A stretch of 64,000 nt of DNA, taken from positions 248,001 to 312,000 of the forward strand of contig NZ_BJND01000016.1 in NCBI RefSeq assembly GCF_006539505.1, written 5' to 3'. Shown piece by piece: positions 35,524-44,364 of the stretch (position 1 is the stretch's first letter; each line of letters begins with the position of its first letter). Position numbers and translations under genes: made by a program. The stretch is from Streptomyces spinoverrucosus (GTDB lineage Bacteria > Actinomycetota > Actinomycetes > Streptomycetales > Streptomycetaceae). Under the pieces are notes generated by a model. The model did not search any database. It saw only the letters and a program-made list of their open reading frames with translations, and was not told the origin of the DNA.

Positions 35524-35548
35524 GGGGGGCGGCCGCGGCCGCCCCCTC
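35524..35548 (+). terminator. Terminator after the SorC regulator
   Basis: A GC-only palindrome, GGGGGCGGCC-GC-GGCCGCCCCC, lies 15 bp past the stop and is followed by TCGTTC. It separates the regulator from the barstar-like gene. Confidence 0.75.
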
Positions 35549-35585
35549 GTTCATCGACGATCACTACGACCTGGGCGGTGCCGAG

Positions 35586-35897
35586 ATGACGGAACTCGTG
35601 GTCACTCTGGACCTCGACGGGGTCATGGACAAGCCGGACCTGATGGAACGCTGCGCCGAGACCCTGGAGTTGCCCGACTGGTTCGGCCGCAACTGGGACG
35701 CGCTCGCCGACAGCCTCTCCGATCCCTCCGTGTGGCCCGCGGAGGCCGCGGACGGGCTCCTGGTCGTCGTACGGAACTGGCAGCCGTACGCGAAGGCGCG
35801 GCCGGAGGAGTGGGAGATCGCCCAGGAGGTGTTCTCCGCGGCTGTGAACCGGGCGCCGTCACTCACGGTGATGCTTGCTCTCGGAGGATCCTCCTAA
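35586..35897 (+). CDS. Barstar-like (barnase inhibitor family) protein
   Basis: 103 aa. The barstar fold is recognised from VVTLDLDGVMDKPDLMERCA, then ELPDWFGRNWDALADSLSD and the late beta strand SLTVMLALGG. In true barstar this helix inhibits the RNase barnase. No RNase gene of that type is in the window, so it is an orphan member; such orphans are frequent in Streptomyces. ATG start 8 bases after a GGTGCCGAG stretch. Role unknown: inhibitor of a secreted or distant RNase, or a diverged binding protein. Confidence 0.85.
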   Translation: MTELVVTLDLDGVMDKPDLMERCAETLELPDWFGRNWDALADSLSDPSVWPAEAADGLLVVVRNWQPYAKARPEEWEIAQEVFSAAVNRAPSLTVMLALGGSS

Positions 35898-35986
35898 GGG
35901 CCCTCTGACCTGCTCGTATGAAGCGACCGTGCAGTGCATTCCGGTCAGCATGGGACAATGAAGTACGTGCTCTTCCCCCTGGCTGA

Positions 35987-37474
<1,488 letters not shown>

Positions 37475-37489
37475 CCCAACTGCTTACGG

Positions 37490-37520
37490 ACGGCCCCCGG
37501 TGAAAATCGGGGGCCGTTTC
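37490..37520 (+). terminator. Terminator after guaB1
   Basis: ACGGCCCCCG pairs with CGGGGGCCGT around GTGAAAAT, followed by TTC. Perfect 10 bp stem 15 bp past the stop. Confidence 0.85.
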
Positions 37521-37545
37521 GTGTTCCCGCGCCTACCGTCGGAGC

Positions 37546-38040
37546 ATGGAGATCACCGTCTGCCGGGCCGCCGATGTCGCACTGCTCGACCGCTGCATGG
37601 GCTCGCCCGGCCGCACCTCTTTCCACGCCCGGCGGTTCGCGCGCCAGCAGACGGGGCAGTGCACGTACCTCGTCGCCTGGCTGGACGGGCGGCCCGTCGG
37701 GCACGCGGAGATGCGCTGGATCGGCTGCGCGGCGCCCGAAGTCCCGGCGGACTGCCCGGAGATCGGCGGGCTGGCGGTCTGGCCGGAACAGCTCCGCTCG
37801 CGCGGCATCGGGACCGCGCTGATCCACGCCGCCGAGAACCTGGCCCGGGACCGGGGCCTGCGGACCGTCGGCATCGGCGTCGCCAAGGACAACCCGCGCG
37901 CGGCCGCCCTGTACGCGGGGCTCGGCTACCGCCCGCTGATCGACTACCTCGACCGCTACGCGTACGAGGACCACGACGGCAGCACCCGTGAATGCGTCGA
38001 CCTGTGCACCTTCCTGGTCAAGGAGCTGGAAGCGCGCTGA
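37546..38040 (+). CDS. GNAT-family N-acetyltransferase
   Basis: 164 aa single-domain GNAT. The acetyl-CoA loop is seen as LRSRGIGTALIHAAENLARD (the Q/RxxGxG/A signature), preceded by IGGLAVWPEQ and followed by VAKDNPRAAALYAGLGYRP. Substrate cannot be inferred; the family includes small-molecule and protein acetylases. ATG start 26 bp after the guaB1 terminator. Confidence 0.88.
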   Translation: MEITVCRAADVALLDRCMGSPGRTSFHARRFARQQTGQCTYLVAWLDGRPVGHAEMRWIGCAAPEVPADCPEIGGLAVWPEQLRSRGIGTALIHAAENLARDRGLRTVGIGVAKDNPRAAALYAGLGYRPLIDYLDRYAYEDHDGSTRECVDLCTFLVKELEAR

Positions 38041-38052
38041 GAAGGCCTTCGC

Positions 38053-38152
38053 GCAACGGTCCACAGCCGCCGTGCAACGAACGCACGCCCAGCCCCCAGG
38101 AACGCAATGATCTTGCGGGCATACGCAAGGTTGCTGCATTACAACGGCAACG
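38053..38152 (+). promoter_or_regulatory. Phased array of five GCAA-type elements upstream of the permease
   Basis: GCAACG, GCAACG, GCAATG, GCAAGG and GCAACG start at 38053, 38074, 38104, 38125 and 38147, giving spacings of 21, 30, 21 and 22 bp, that is two or three helical turns. Two of them form inverted repeats with TTGC: CTTGCG-6-CGCAAG (38112-38129) and GTTGC-12-GCAAC (38130-38151). This layout suits an Lrp/AsnC protein that wraps DNA; such a gene lies two positions downstream. Confidence 0.6.
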
Positions 38153-38168
38153 CCCCAGCTCATAGGCT
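38139..38168 (+). promoter_or_regulatory. Possible permease promoter
   Basis: TTACAA (38139-38144), 18 bp, TAGGCT (38163-38168) resembles a vegetative promoter. The last GCAACG element lies in its spacer. Inferred by eye only. Confidence 0.4.
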
Positions 38169-38276
38169 GTCGCCTCGTACGTGGCGTGGCGGGGACCCCG
38201 CTCGGTGGGTCCCCCGTCTTCTGGGGATGCCGCCGGTCCCCGTCCCCCTGATCGGCAGCAACAAAGGAGCCAGCGC

Positions 38277-39773
38277 GTGCTCGACCAAGGCGCACCCCCG
38301 CAGCACAGCAGCCAGACCGACCCCACGTCCCCTGGGTTCGGCGCGCGCCTGCTGCGCCGCAAGCCCGTGGAACGCCTGGTCGCGGAGGGCGGCCAGGGTG
38401 AGGGAGGGGCGCTGCGCCGCTCCCTCGGCCTGTGGCAGCTCACCATGATCAGCATCGGTGCCACGCTCGGCACCGGCATCTTCGTCGTCCTCGGCGACGC
38501 CGTCCCCGAGGCCGGCCCGGCGGTCACCCTGGCATTCGTCATCGCGGGTCTCACGGCGCTGTTCTCGGCCCTGTCGTACGCCGAGCTGGCGGGCAGCATC
38601 CCCGTCGCCGGGTCCTCGTACTCGTATGCGTACGCAACGATGGGCGAACTCGTCGCCTGGGTCTGCGGCTGGTGCCTGGTCCTGGAGTACGGCGTGTCGG
38701 TGGCCGCCGTCGCGGTCGGCTGGGGCGAGTACCTCAACGAGCTGCTCGACGGAACGATCGGCGTGACCATCCCGGCCGCGCTGTCCTCGGCGCCCGGTGA
38801 GGGCGGCATCATCAACCTGCCCGCGCTGCTCGTCGTCCTGCTGGCGATGGTCTTCCTGCTCGGCGGCGTCCGCGAGTCCGCCCGCGCCAACACCATCATG
38901 GTCGCGGTGAAGATCGCCGCGCTGGTGCTGTTCTGCGCGGTCGGCTTCATGGGCTTCAAGTCCGGCAACTACGCCGACTTCATGCCGCTCGGCATGGCCG
39001 GCGTCAGCGCCGCCGGTGCCACGCTGTTCTTCTCCTACATCGGTTTCGACGCCGCCTCCACCGCCGGTGAGGAGGCCAAGAACCCCAAGAAGGACCTGCC
39101 CCGCGCGATCATGCTCTCGCTGATCATCGTCACCGCGCTGTACGTGCTCGTCGCGGCCGTCGCCGTCGGCGCCTGGAACTGGACCAAGTTCGAGGGCTCC
39201 GACGCCTCCCTCGCCGCGATCATGAACGACGTCAGCGGCCAGACGTTCTGGGGCACCCTGCTCGCCCTCGGCGCGGTCATCTCCATCGCGAGCGTCGTCC
39301 TCACCGTGCTCTACGGCCAGACCCGCATCCTCTTCGCGATGTCCCGCGACGGCCTGGTGCCCAAGGCGCTCGGCAAGGTCGACCGGAAGACCGGCGCACC
39401 CCGCCTCAACACCGTGATCGTGTCCCTGTTCTGCGGTGTACTCGCCGCCATGATCCCGCTGGGCAAGCTCGTCGACGCCACCAGCATCGGCACGCTGTTC
39501 GCCTTCGCGCTGGTCAACATCGCGGTGATCGTGCTGCGCTACAAGCGGCCGGAGCTGGAGCGCACGTTCAAGGTGCCGTTCGGGCCGGTACTGCCGGTGC
39601 TGGGCTTCGCCTTCTGCGCGTACAACATGTTCAGCCTCGACACCGTGACCTGGGTGGTCTTCGGGTTCTGGATGGCCGCCGGTCTCGTGTTCTACTTCCT
39701 GTACGGCTACCGCCGTTCCCGTCTCGCCGCAACAGACGCAGCAGACGCTTCAGTCGCATCAGAAGTGAAGTGA
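38277..39773 (+). CDS. APC-superfamily amino-acid permease
   Basis: 498 aa from GTG 38277 (AAAGGAG seven bases upstream). After a 45 residue cytoplasmic N-terminus come about 12 transmembrane helices. The first conserved unit is TMISIGATLGTGIFVVLGDA (helix 1 with the GTGIF motif), followed by ALSYAELAGSIPVAGSSYSY, typical of the cationic amino-acid transporter (CAT) branch. It likely imports arginine, lysine or a similar amine by proton symport. An Lrp/AsnC gene follows by 10 bp, and the davA-davB pair is 2 kb downstream. Confidence 0.9.
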   Translation: MLDQGAPPQHSSQTDPTSPGFGARLLRRKPVERLVAEGGQGEGGALRRSLGLWQLTMISIGATLGTGIFVVLGDAVPEAGPAVTLAFVIAGLTALFSALSYAELAGSIPVAGSSYSYAYATMGELVAWVCGWCLVLEYGVSVAAVAVGWGEYLNELLDGTIGVTIPAALSSAPGEGGIINLPALLVVLLAMVFLLGGVRESARANTIMVAVKIAALVLFCAVGFMGFKSGNYADFMPLGMAGVSAAGATLFFSYIGFDAASTAGEEAKNPKKDLPRAIMLSLIIVTALYVLVAAVAVGAWNWTKFEGSDASLAAIMNDVSGQTFWGTLLALGAVISIASVVLTVLYGQTRILFAMSRDGLVPKALGKVDRKTGAPRLNTVIVSLFCGVLAAMIPLGKLVDATSIGTLFAFALVNIAVIVLRYKRPELERTFKVPFGPVLPVLGFAFCAYNMFSLDTVTWVVFGFWMAAGLVFYFLYGYRRSRLAATDAADASVASEVK

Positions 39774-39783
39774 ACCACCAGCA

Positions 39784-40236
39784 GTGCTGAACGATCTCGA
39801 CGAACGCATCGTGCACGCCCTCGCCGAGGACGCCCGCCGCTCCTACGCGGACATCGGGCAGCTCGTCGGCCTGTCCGCGCCCGCCGTGAAACGGCGCGTG
39901 GACCGGCTGCGCGCCACCGGAGCCATCACCGGATTCACCGTACGGGTGGACCCTGCGGCGCTCGGCTGGGAGACCGAGGGGTTCGTCGAGATCTACTGCC
40001 GCCGCAACACCTCGCCGGAGATCATCCAGCGGGGCCTGGAGCGGTACCAGGAGGTCGTGGCCGCGTCCACCGTCACCGGGGACGCGGACGCGGTCGCCCA
40101 GGTCTTCGCCTCCGACATGCGGCACTTCGAGCGGGTCCTTGAGCGGATCGCGGGGGAGCCGTTCGTGGAGCGGACCAGGTCCGTGCTCGTCCTGTCGCCG
40201 CTGCTGCGGCGCTTCTCCTCGGGATCGCCAACCTGA
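39784..40236 (+). CDS. Lrp/AsnC-family transcriptional regulator
   Basis: 150 aa. N-terminal HTH LDERIVHALAEDARRSYADI then GQLVGLSAPAVKRRVDRL; C-terminal RAM (ligand-binding) domain with STVTGDADAVAQVFASDMRH. The family binds amino acids and controls their uptake and breakdown as octamers wrapped by DNA. GTG start 10 bp after the permease, so probably cotranscribed. The GCAA arrays at 38053 and 41682 are candidate targets. Confidence 0.93.
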   Translation: MLNDLDERIVHALAEDARRSYADIGQLVGLSAPAVKRRVDRLRATGAITGFTVRVDPAALGWETEGFVEIYCRRNTSPEIIQRGLERYQEVVAASTVTGDADAVAQVFASDMRHFERVLERIAGEPFVERTRSVLVLSPLLRRFSSGSPT

Positions 40237-40264
40237 TCCCGCCGCGCGGTCTACCATCGGTCGC

Positions 40265-40282
40265 ATGATCTGGCGACATTGA
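40265..40282 (+). other. Five-codon leaderless ORF or mutated start of the MFS gene
   Basis: ATG ATC TGG CGA CAT TGA (MIWRH) is in the same frame as the MFS gene that follows and 8 bases after TACCAT (40252-40257), a good -10 sequence, so an mRNA could begin at the A of ATG. Either a tiny leader ORF, or the original start of the MFS gene with a stop at codon 6 (CGA to TGA would explain it). Confidence 0.45.
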
Positions 40283-40315
40283 CCTTCACGCGCCCCTGAG
40301 CCCGGCGTCCGGCGT

Positions 40316-41467
40316 CTGACCCGGACGCTGTACGGCTATGCCTTCCTGGACGACTTCGTCCTGCTGTACCCGGTCTACGCCCTGCTCTTCGGCGACACCG
40401 GCCTGTCCCTCGGGCAGATCTCCTCCCTCTTCGCCCTGTGGTCGATCACCGGCGTGCTGCTGGAGGTCCCCTCCGGCGCCTGGGCCGACGCCGTCTCCCG
40501 GCGCCTGCTGCTGTGGCTCGGCCCGCTGCTGACCGCCGTCGGCTTCACCCTGTGGGTGCTCATCCCCTCGTACGGGGCGTTCGCGCTCGGCTTCGTGCTC
40601 TGGGGCGCCGGCGGAGCGCTCGGCTCCGGCGCGCTGGAGGCGCTGGTGTACGAGGAGCTGGACCGGCTCGGTGCGGCCGACGACTACGCCCGCGTGATGG
40701 GCCGGGCGCGGGCCGCGGGCCTGGTGGCCGTGATGGCCGCGATGGGGCTTGCGGGGCCGGTGCTCGCGCTGGGCGGTTATCCGCTGGTCGGCGCGGCAAG
40801 CGTGCTGACCTGTCTGCTGACGGCGGCTGTGGCGACCCGTTTCCCGGAGCATCGCTCCACGGTGGCCGGGAGTGGGAGCCGGTACGGCACCCTGCGCGCC
40901 GTACGCCGTCCCGACCGGCCGGTCACCGCCGCCCTGCTGCTCGTCGCGGCCGTCGGCTCGGTGTGGGGCGCGCTCGACGAGTACACGCCGCTCCTGGTCC
41001 GGGACACCGGCGTGCCGGACTGGGCCGGCCCCTATCTGCTCCTGCTGATCTGGGCGGGCGCCACCGCCGGGAGCCTGCTCGCCGGTCCCGGTGAACGCCT
41101 CGGCGCGGCCGGGTTCGCGGGGCTGCTCGCCGGTTCCGCGCTGGCCCTCGCCGTAGGCGCCCTGGCCCGGGCACCGGCCGGTCTCGTGCTGGTGGCCGTC
41201 GCCTTCGGCGGCTTCCAACTGGCGAGTGTGCTGGCCGACGCCCGGCTCCAGCGGCGGATCGACGACAGCGCGCGAGCCACGGTCACCTCGATCGCCGGGC
41301 TGGGCACCGAACTGGCCACCGTGGCCGTGTTCGGCGCCTACGCGGCCGTCGGTTCGAGGACCGGGCACGGCACGGCCTTCGCCGTGTTCGCGGTGCCGTA
41401 CCTGCTGACCGCGGCCCTGGTCGCGGGCACGGGGGTGGTGGCCCGCCGCCGACGGGAGCGGTCCTGA
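40316..41467 (+). CDS. MFS transporter lacking a standard start codon
   Basis: 383 aa if begun at CTG 40316 (LTRTLYGYAFLDDFVLLYPV), which matches the usual N-terminus of this 12-helix family. The frame is open from 40283 but holds no ATG, GTG or TTG before GTG 40454, and starting there would delete helix 1. Upstream, an in-frame ATG at 40265 is cut by TGA at 40280. The rest looks intact: LEVPSGAWADAVSRRLLLWL (loop 2-3 motif), many Gly/Ala helices, end at RRRERS. Substrate unknown. Either CTG initiation, or a recent nonsense mutation. Confidence 0.7.
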   Translation: MTRTLYGYAFLDDFVLLYPVYALLFGDTGLSLGQISSLFALWSITGVLLEVPSGAWADAVSRRLLLWLGPLLTAVGFTLWVLIPSYGAFALGFVLWGAGGALGSGALEALVYEELDRLGAADDYARVMGRARAAGLVAVMAAMGLAGPVLALGGYPLVGAASVLTCLLTAAVATRFPEHRSTVAGSGSRYGTLRAVRRPDRPVTAALLLVAAVGSVWGALDEYTPLLVRDTGVPDWAGPYLLLLIWAGATAGSLLAGPGERLGAAGFAGLLAGSALALAVGALARAPAGLVLVAVAFGGFQLASVLADARLQRRIDDSARATVTSIAGLGTELATVAVFGAYAAVGSRTGHGTAFAVFAVPYLLTAALVAGTGVVARRRRERS

Positions 41468-41681
41468 CGGGGTGGCGCGCGTGACGGCCTCGCGCATGGG
41501 CGAGACGGGCAGCGGGGCGTACGCGGACTCGCCGGAATGCGGGGGCTGTGGACCGCGGCCTCGTCTCACCCGGCCGCGCGCTCGCGGCTCCACCGAGCCG
41601 ACGGACACCGCGTTTCCGGCCGCCTGCCGGCACCCCATCTCGTCGTGCGCCCCGAGGCCGAGGGGACGTACGACGAGGCGC

Positions 41682-41740
41682 GCAACGAATCGCCGGGCAA
41701 CGCCGGACGGACGCAATATTCCGGCCATCTGCGCGCAACG
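41682..41740 (+). promoter_or_regulatory. GCAACG elements upstream of davA
   Basis: GCAACG at 41682, 41697 and 41735 and GCAATA at 41713 lie 80-140 bp before davA. The 8-mer GCGCAACG occurs twice here (41680-41687, 41733-41740) and once in front of the permease (38051-38058). The rest of the 353 bp gap 41468-41820 is GC-rich with no gene or hairpin I can support. Confidence 0.5.
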
Positions 41741-41820
41741 GCTCCTCCTTGTCCCGCCGTGCCCGCCGCCCGTACCGTCTACGTGGCCCCCACATCCATC
41801 CGTCCTGGTGAGGAACACGC

Positions 41821-42609
41821 ATGCGCACCGCCCTGCTCCAGAGCTCCGGCCGGCCCGGCTCCACCGTCGAGAACCTCAAGGTCCTCGACGAGGCCGCGGG
41901 CCGCGCCGCTGCCGCAGGTGCCGGGCTGCTGGTCGCGCCGGAGATGTTCCTGACCGGCTACGCGATCGGCGACGACATCGCCCGCCTCGCCGAGCCCGCC
42001 GACGGTGACGCCGCCGACGCGATCGCCGACATCACCACGCGGCACGGCCTGGCGATCGCCTACGGCTACCCGGAGCGCGCCGCGGACGCGGTCTTCAACT
42101 CCGCCCAGCTGATCTCCGCCGACGGCACACGGCTCGCCAACTACCGCAAGACCCACCTCTTCGGCTGCTTCGAGCGCGACCACTTCACGCCGGGCGAGCA
42201 GCCGGTCGTCCAGGCCGAGCTGGACGGGCTGCGGGTCGGGATCATGATCTGCTACGACGTGGAGTTCCCGGAGAACGTCCGCGCGCACGCCCTCGCCGGC
42301 ACCGACCTGCTGCTGGTGCCGACCGCGCAGATGCACCCGTTCCAGTTCGTCGCCGAGTCACTGGTGCCGGTGCGGGCCTTCGAGAACCAGATGTACGTGG
42401 CGTACGTCAACCGGGTCGGCCACGAGGGCGAGTTCGAGTTCGTGGGGCTGTCCACCCTCGCCGGGCCGGACGGGTTCGCCCGCACCCGCGCCGGGCGCGG
42501 TGAGGAACTCGTCCTCGCCGATGTGGACCCCGCCTTCCTCGCCGCCTCCCGGGAGGCGAACCCGTATCTGAAGGACCGCCGCCCCGGCCTCTACGGGTCC
42601 CTCGTCTGA
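41821..42609 (+). CDS. davA: DavA-like 5-aminovaleramidase / omega-amidase (nitrilase superfamily)
   Basis: 262 aa. Glu-Lys-Cys triad at Glu41 (VAPEMFLTGY), Lys110 (NYRKTHLFG) and Cys144 (IMICYDVEFPE). Length and detailed motifs (PEMFLTGYAIG, YGYPER, NYRKTHLFG) closely follow Pseudomonas DavA, which hydrolyses 5-aminovaleramide to 5-aminovalerate. In streptomycetes an equivalent amidase could act on 4-guanidinobutyramide from arginine. GAGG before the ATG. davB follows after 40 bp, so both steps are encoded together. Confidence 0.85.
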   Translation: MRTALLQSSGRPGSTVENLKVLDEAAGRAAAAGAGLLVAPEMFLTGYAIGDDIARLAEPADGDAADAIADITTRHGLAIAYGYPERAADAVFNSAQLISADGTRLANYRKTHLFGCFERDHFTPGEQPVVQAELDGLRVGIMICYDVEFPENVRAHALAGTDLLLVPTAQMHPFQFVAESLVPVRAFENQMYVAYVNRVGHEGEFEFVGLSTLAGPDGFARTRAGRGEELVLADVDPAFLAASREANPYLKDRRPGLYGSLV

Positions 42610-42649
42610 ACCCCCTCACCCCCCGTTTCGCGCAAGGAGTCCGTACCCC

Positions 42650-44347
42650 ATGACGTCCACGGTGCCCAACGCCGTCGAGCACGCCGACGAGCAGCAGCCG
42701 CCGATCACCATGTTCGGCCCGGACTTCCCGTACGCCTACGACGACTTCCTCGCCCACCCCGCGGGCCTCGGCCAGATTCCGGCGACCGAGCACGGCACCG
42801 AGGTCGCGGTCATCGGCGGCGGCCTGTCCGGCATCGTGGCCGCGTACGAGCTGATGAAGATGGGCCTCAAGCCCGTCGTCTACGAGGCCGACAAGATCGG
42901 CGGTCGGCTGCGGACCGTCGGCTTCGACGGCTGCGACCCCTCGCTGACCGCCGAGATGGGCGCGATGCGCTTCCCGCCGTCCTCCACGGCGCTGCAGCAC
43001 TACATCGACCTGGTGGGCCTTGAGACCCGTCCCTTCCCCAACCCGCTGGCCGAGGCGACCCCCTCGACCGTCGTCGACCTCAAGGGCGAGTCGCACTACG
43101 CCGAGACCATCGACGACCTGCCGCAGGTCTACCGGGACGTGGCCGACGCGTGGAACAAGTGCCTGGAAGAGGGCGCCGACTTCTCCGACATGAACCGGGC
43201 GATGCGCGAGCGGGACGTGCCGCGCATCCGCGAGATCTGGGCGAAGCTCGTCGAGAAGCTCGACAACCAGACCTTCTACGGCTTCCTCTGCGACTCCGAC
43301 GCCTTCAAGTCCTTCCGTCACCGGGAGATCTTCGGCCAGGTCGGCTTCGGCACCGGCGGCTGGGACACCGACTTCCCCAACTCCATCCTGGAGATCCTGC
43401 GGGTCGTCTACACCGAGGCCGACGACCACCACCGCGGCATCGTCGGCGGCTCCCAGCAGCTGCCGCTGCGGCTGTGGGAGCGCGAGCCGGAGAAGATCGT
43501 GCACTGGCCGTACGGCACCTCGCTGGCCACCCTGCACGAGGGCGGTGAGCCCCGCCCGGCCGTGACCCGGCTGCACCGCACCGCGGGCAACCAGATCACG
43601 GTGACGGACGCGAACGGTGACATCCGCACCTTCAAGGCGGCCATCTTCACCGCCCAGTCCTGGATGCTGCTGTCGAAGATCGCCTGCGACGACTCGCTGT
43701 TCCCGATCGACCACTGGACCGCGATCGAGCGCACTCACTACATGGAGTCGAGCAAGCTCTTCGTGCCCGTGGACCGGCCGTTCTGGCTGGACAAGGACGA
43801 GGAGACGGGGCGTGACGTCATGTCGATGACGCTCACCGACCGTATGACGCGCGGGACTTACCTCCTGGACGACGGTCCGGACAAGCCCGCCGTGATCTGT
43901 CTGTCGTACACCTGGTGCGACGACAGCCTGAAGTGGCTGCCGCTGTCCGCGAACGAGCGGATGGAGGTGATGCTGAAGTCGCTCGGCGAGATCTATCCCA
44001 AGGTCGACATCCGCAAGCACATCATCGGCAACCCGGTGACGGTCTCCTGGGAGAACGAGCCCTACTTCATGGGCGCGTTCAAGGCCAACCTGCCCGGGCA
44101 CTACCGTTACCAGCGGCGCCTGTTCACGCACTTCATGCAGGACCGGCTGCCCGAGGACAAGCGGGGCATCTTCCTCGCCGGTGACGACATCTCCTGGACG
44201 GCGGGCTGGGCCGAGGGCGCCGTCCAGACCGCGCTGAACGCGGTCTGGGGCGTCATGCACCACTTCGGCGGGGCGACCGACCGGGCCAACCCCGGCCCCG
44301 GCGACGTCTACGACGAGATCGCGCCGGTCGAACTGCCCGAGGACTAG
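42650..44347 (+). CDS. davB: DavB-like FAD amino-acid 2-monooxygenase (lysine or arginine)
   Basis: 565 aa. FAD site EVAVIGGGLSGIVAAYELMK at about residues 47-66 and the C-terminal FAD motif GIFLAGDDISWTAGWAEGAV. The N-terminal ITMFGPDFPYAYDDFLAHPA and internal FGQVGFGTGGWDTDFPNS follow Pseudomonas lysine 2-monooxygenase very closely from memory. The reaction is oxidative decarboxylation of the amino acid to the amide with one carbon less, which DavA then hydrolyses. Lysine is the first guess; arginine 2-monooxygenase is known in Streptomyces. AAGGAG precedes the ATG. The TAG stop is inside a palindrome shared with the next gene. Confidence 0.87.
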   Translation: MTSTVPNAVEHADEQQPPITMFGPDFPYAYDDFLAHPAGLGQIPATEHGTEVAVIGGGLSGIVAAYELMKMGLKPVVYEADKIGGRLRTVGFDGCDPSLTAEMGAMRFPPSSTALQHYIDLVGLETRPFPNPLAEATPSTVVDLKGESHYAETIDDLPQVYRDVADAWNKCLEEGADFSDMNRAMRERDVPRIREIWAKLVEKLDNQTFYGFLCDSDAFKSFRHREIFGQVGFGTGGWDTDFPNSILEILRVVYTEADDHHRGIVGGSQQLPLRLWEREPEKIVHWPYGTSLATLHEGGEPRPAVTRLHRTAGNQITVTDANGDIRTFKAAIFTAQSWMLLSKIACDDSLFPIDHWTAIERTHYMESSKLFVPVDRPFWLDKDEETGRDVMSMTLTDRMTRGTYLLDDGPDKPAVICLSYTWCDDSLKWLPLSANERMEVMLKSLGEIYPKVDIRKHIIGNPVTVSWENEPYFMGAFKANLPGHYRYQRRLFTHFMQDRLPEDKRGIFLAGDDISWTAGWAEGAVQTALNAVWGVMHHFGGATDRANPGPGDVYDEIAPVELPED

Positions 44348-44364
44348 GGCCTGTCCGGCCCTAG
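44344..44364. terminator. Bidirectional terminator containing both convergent stop codons
   Basis: CTAGGGCC-TGTCC-GGCCCTAG is a perfect palindrome. The TAG of davB (44345-44347) lies in the left arm and the TAG of the minus-strand LLM gene (44361-44363) in the right arm. AT-rich sequence follows on the plus side only briefly. Confidence 0.75.
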
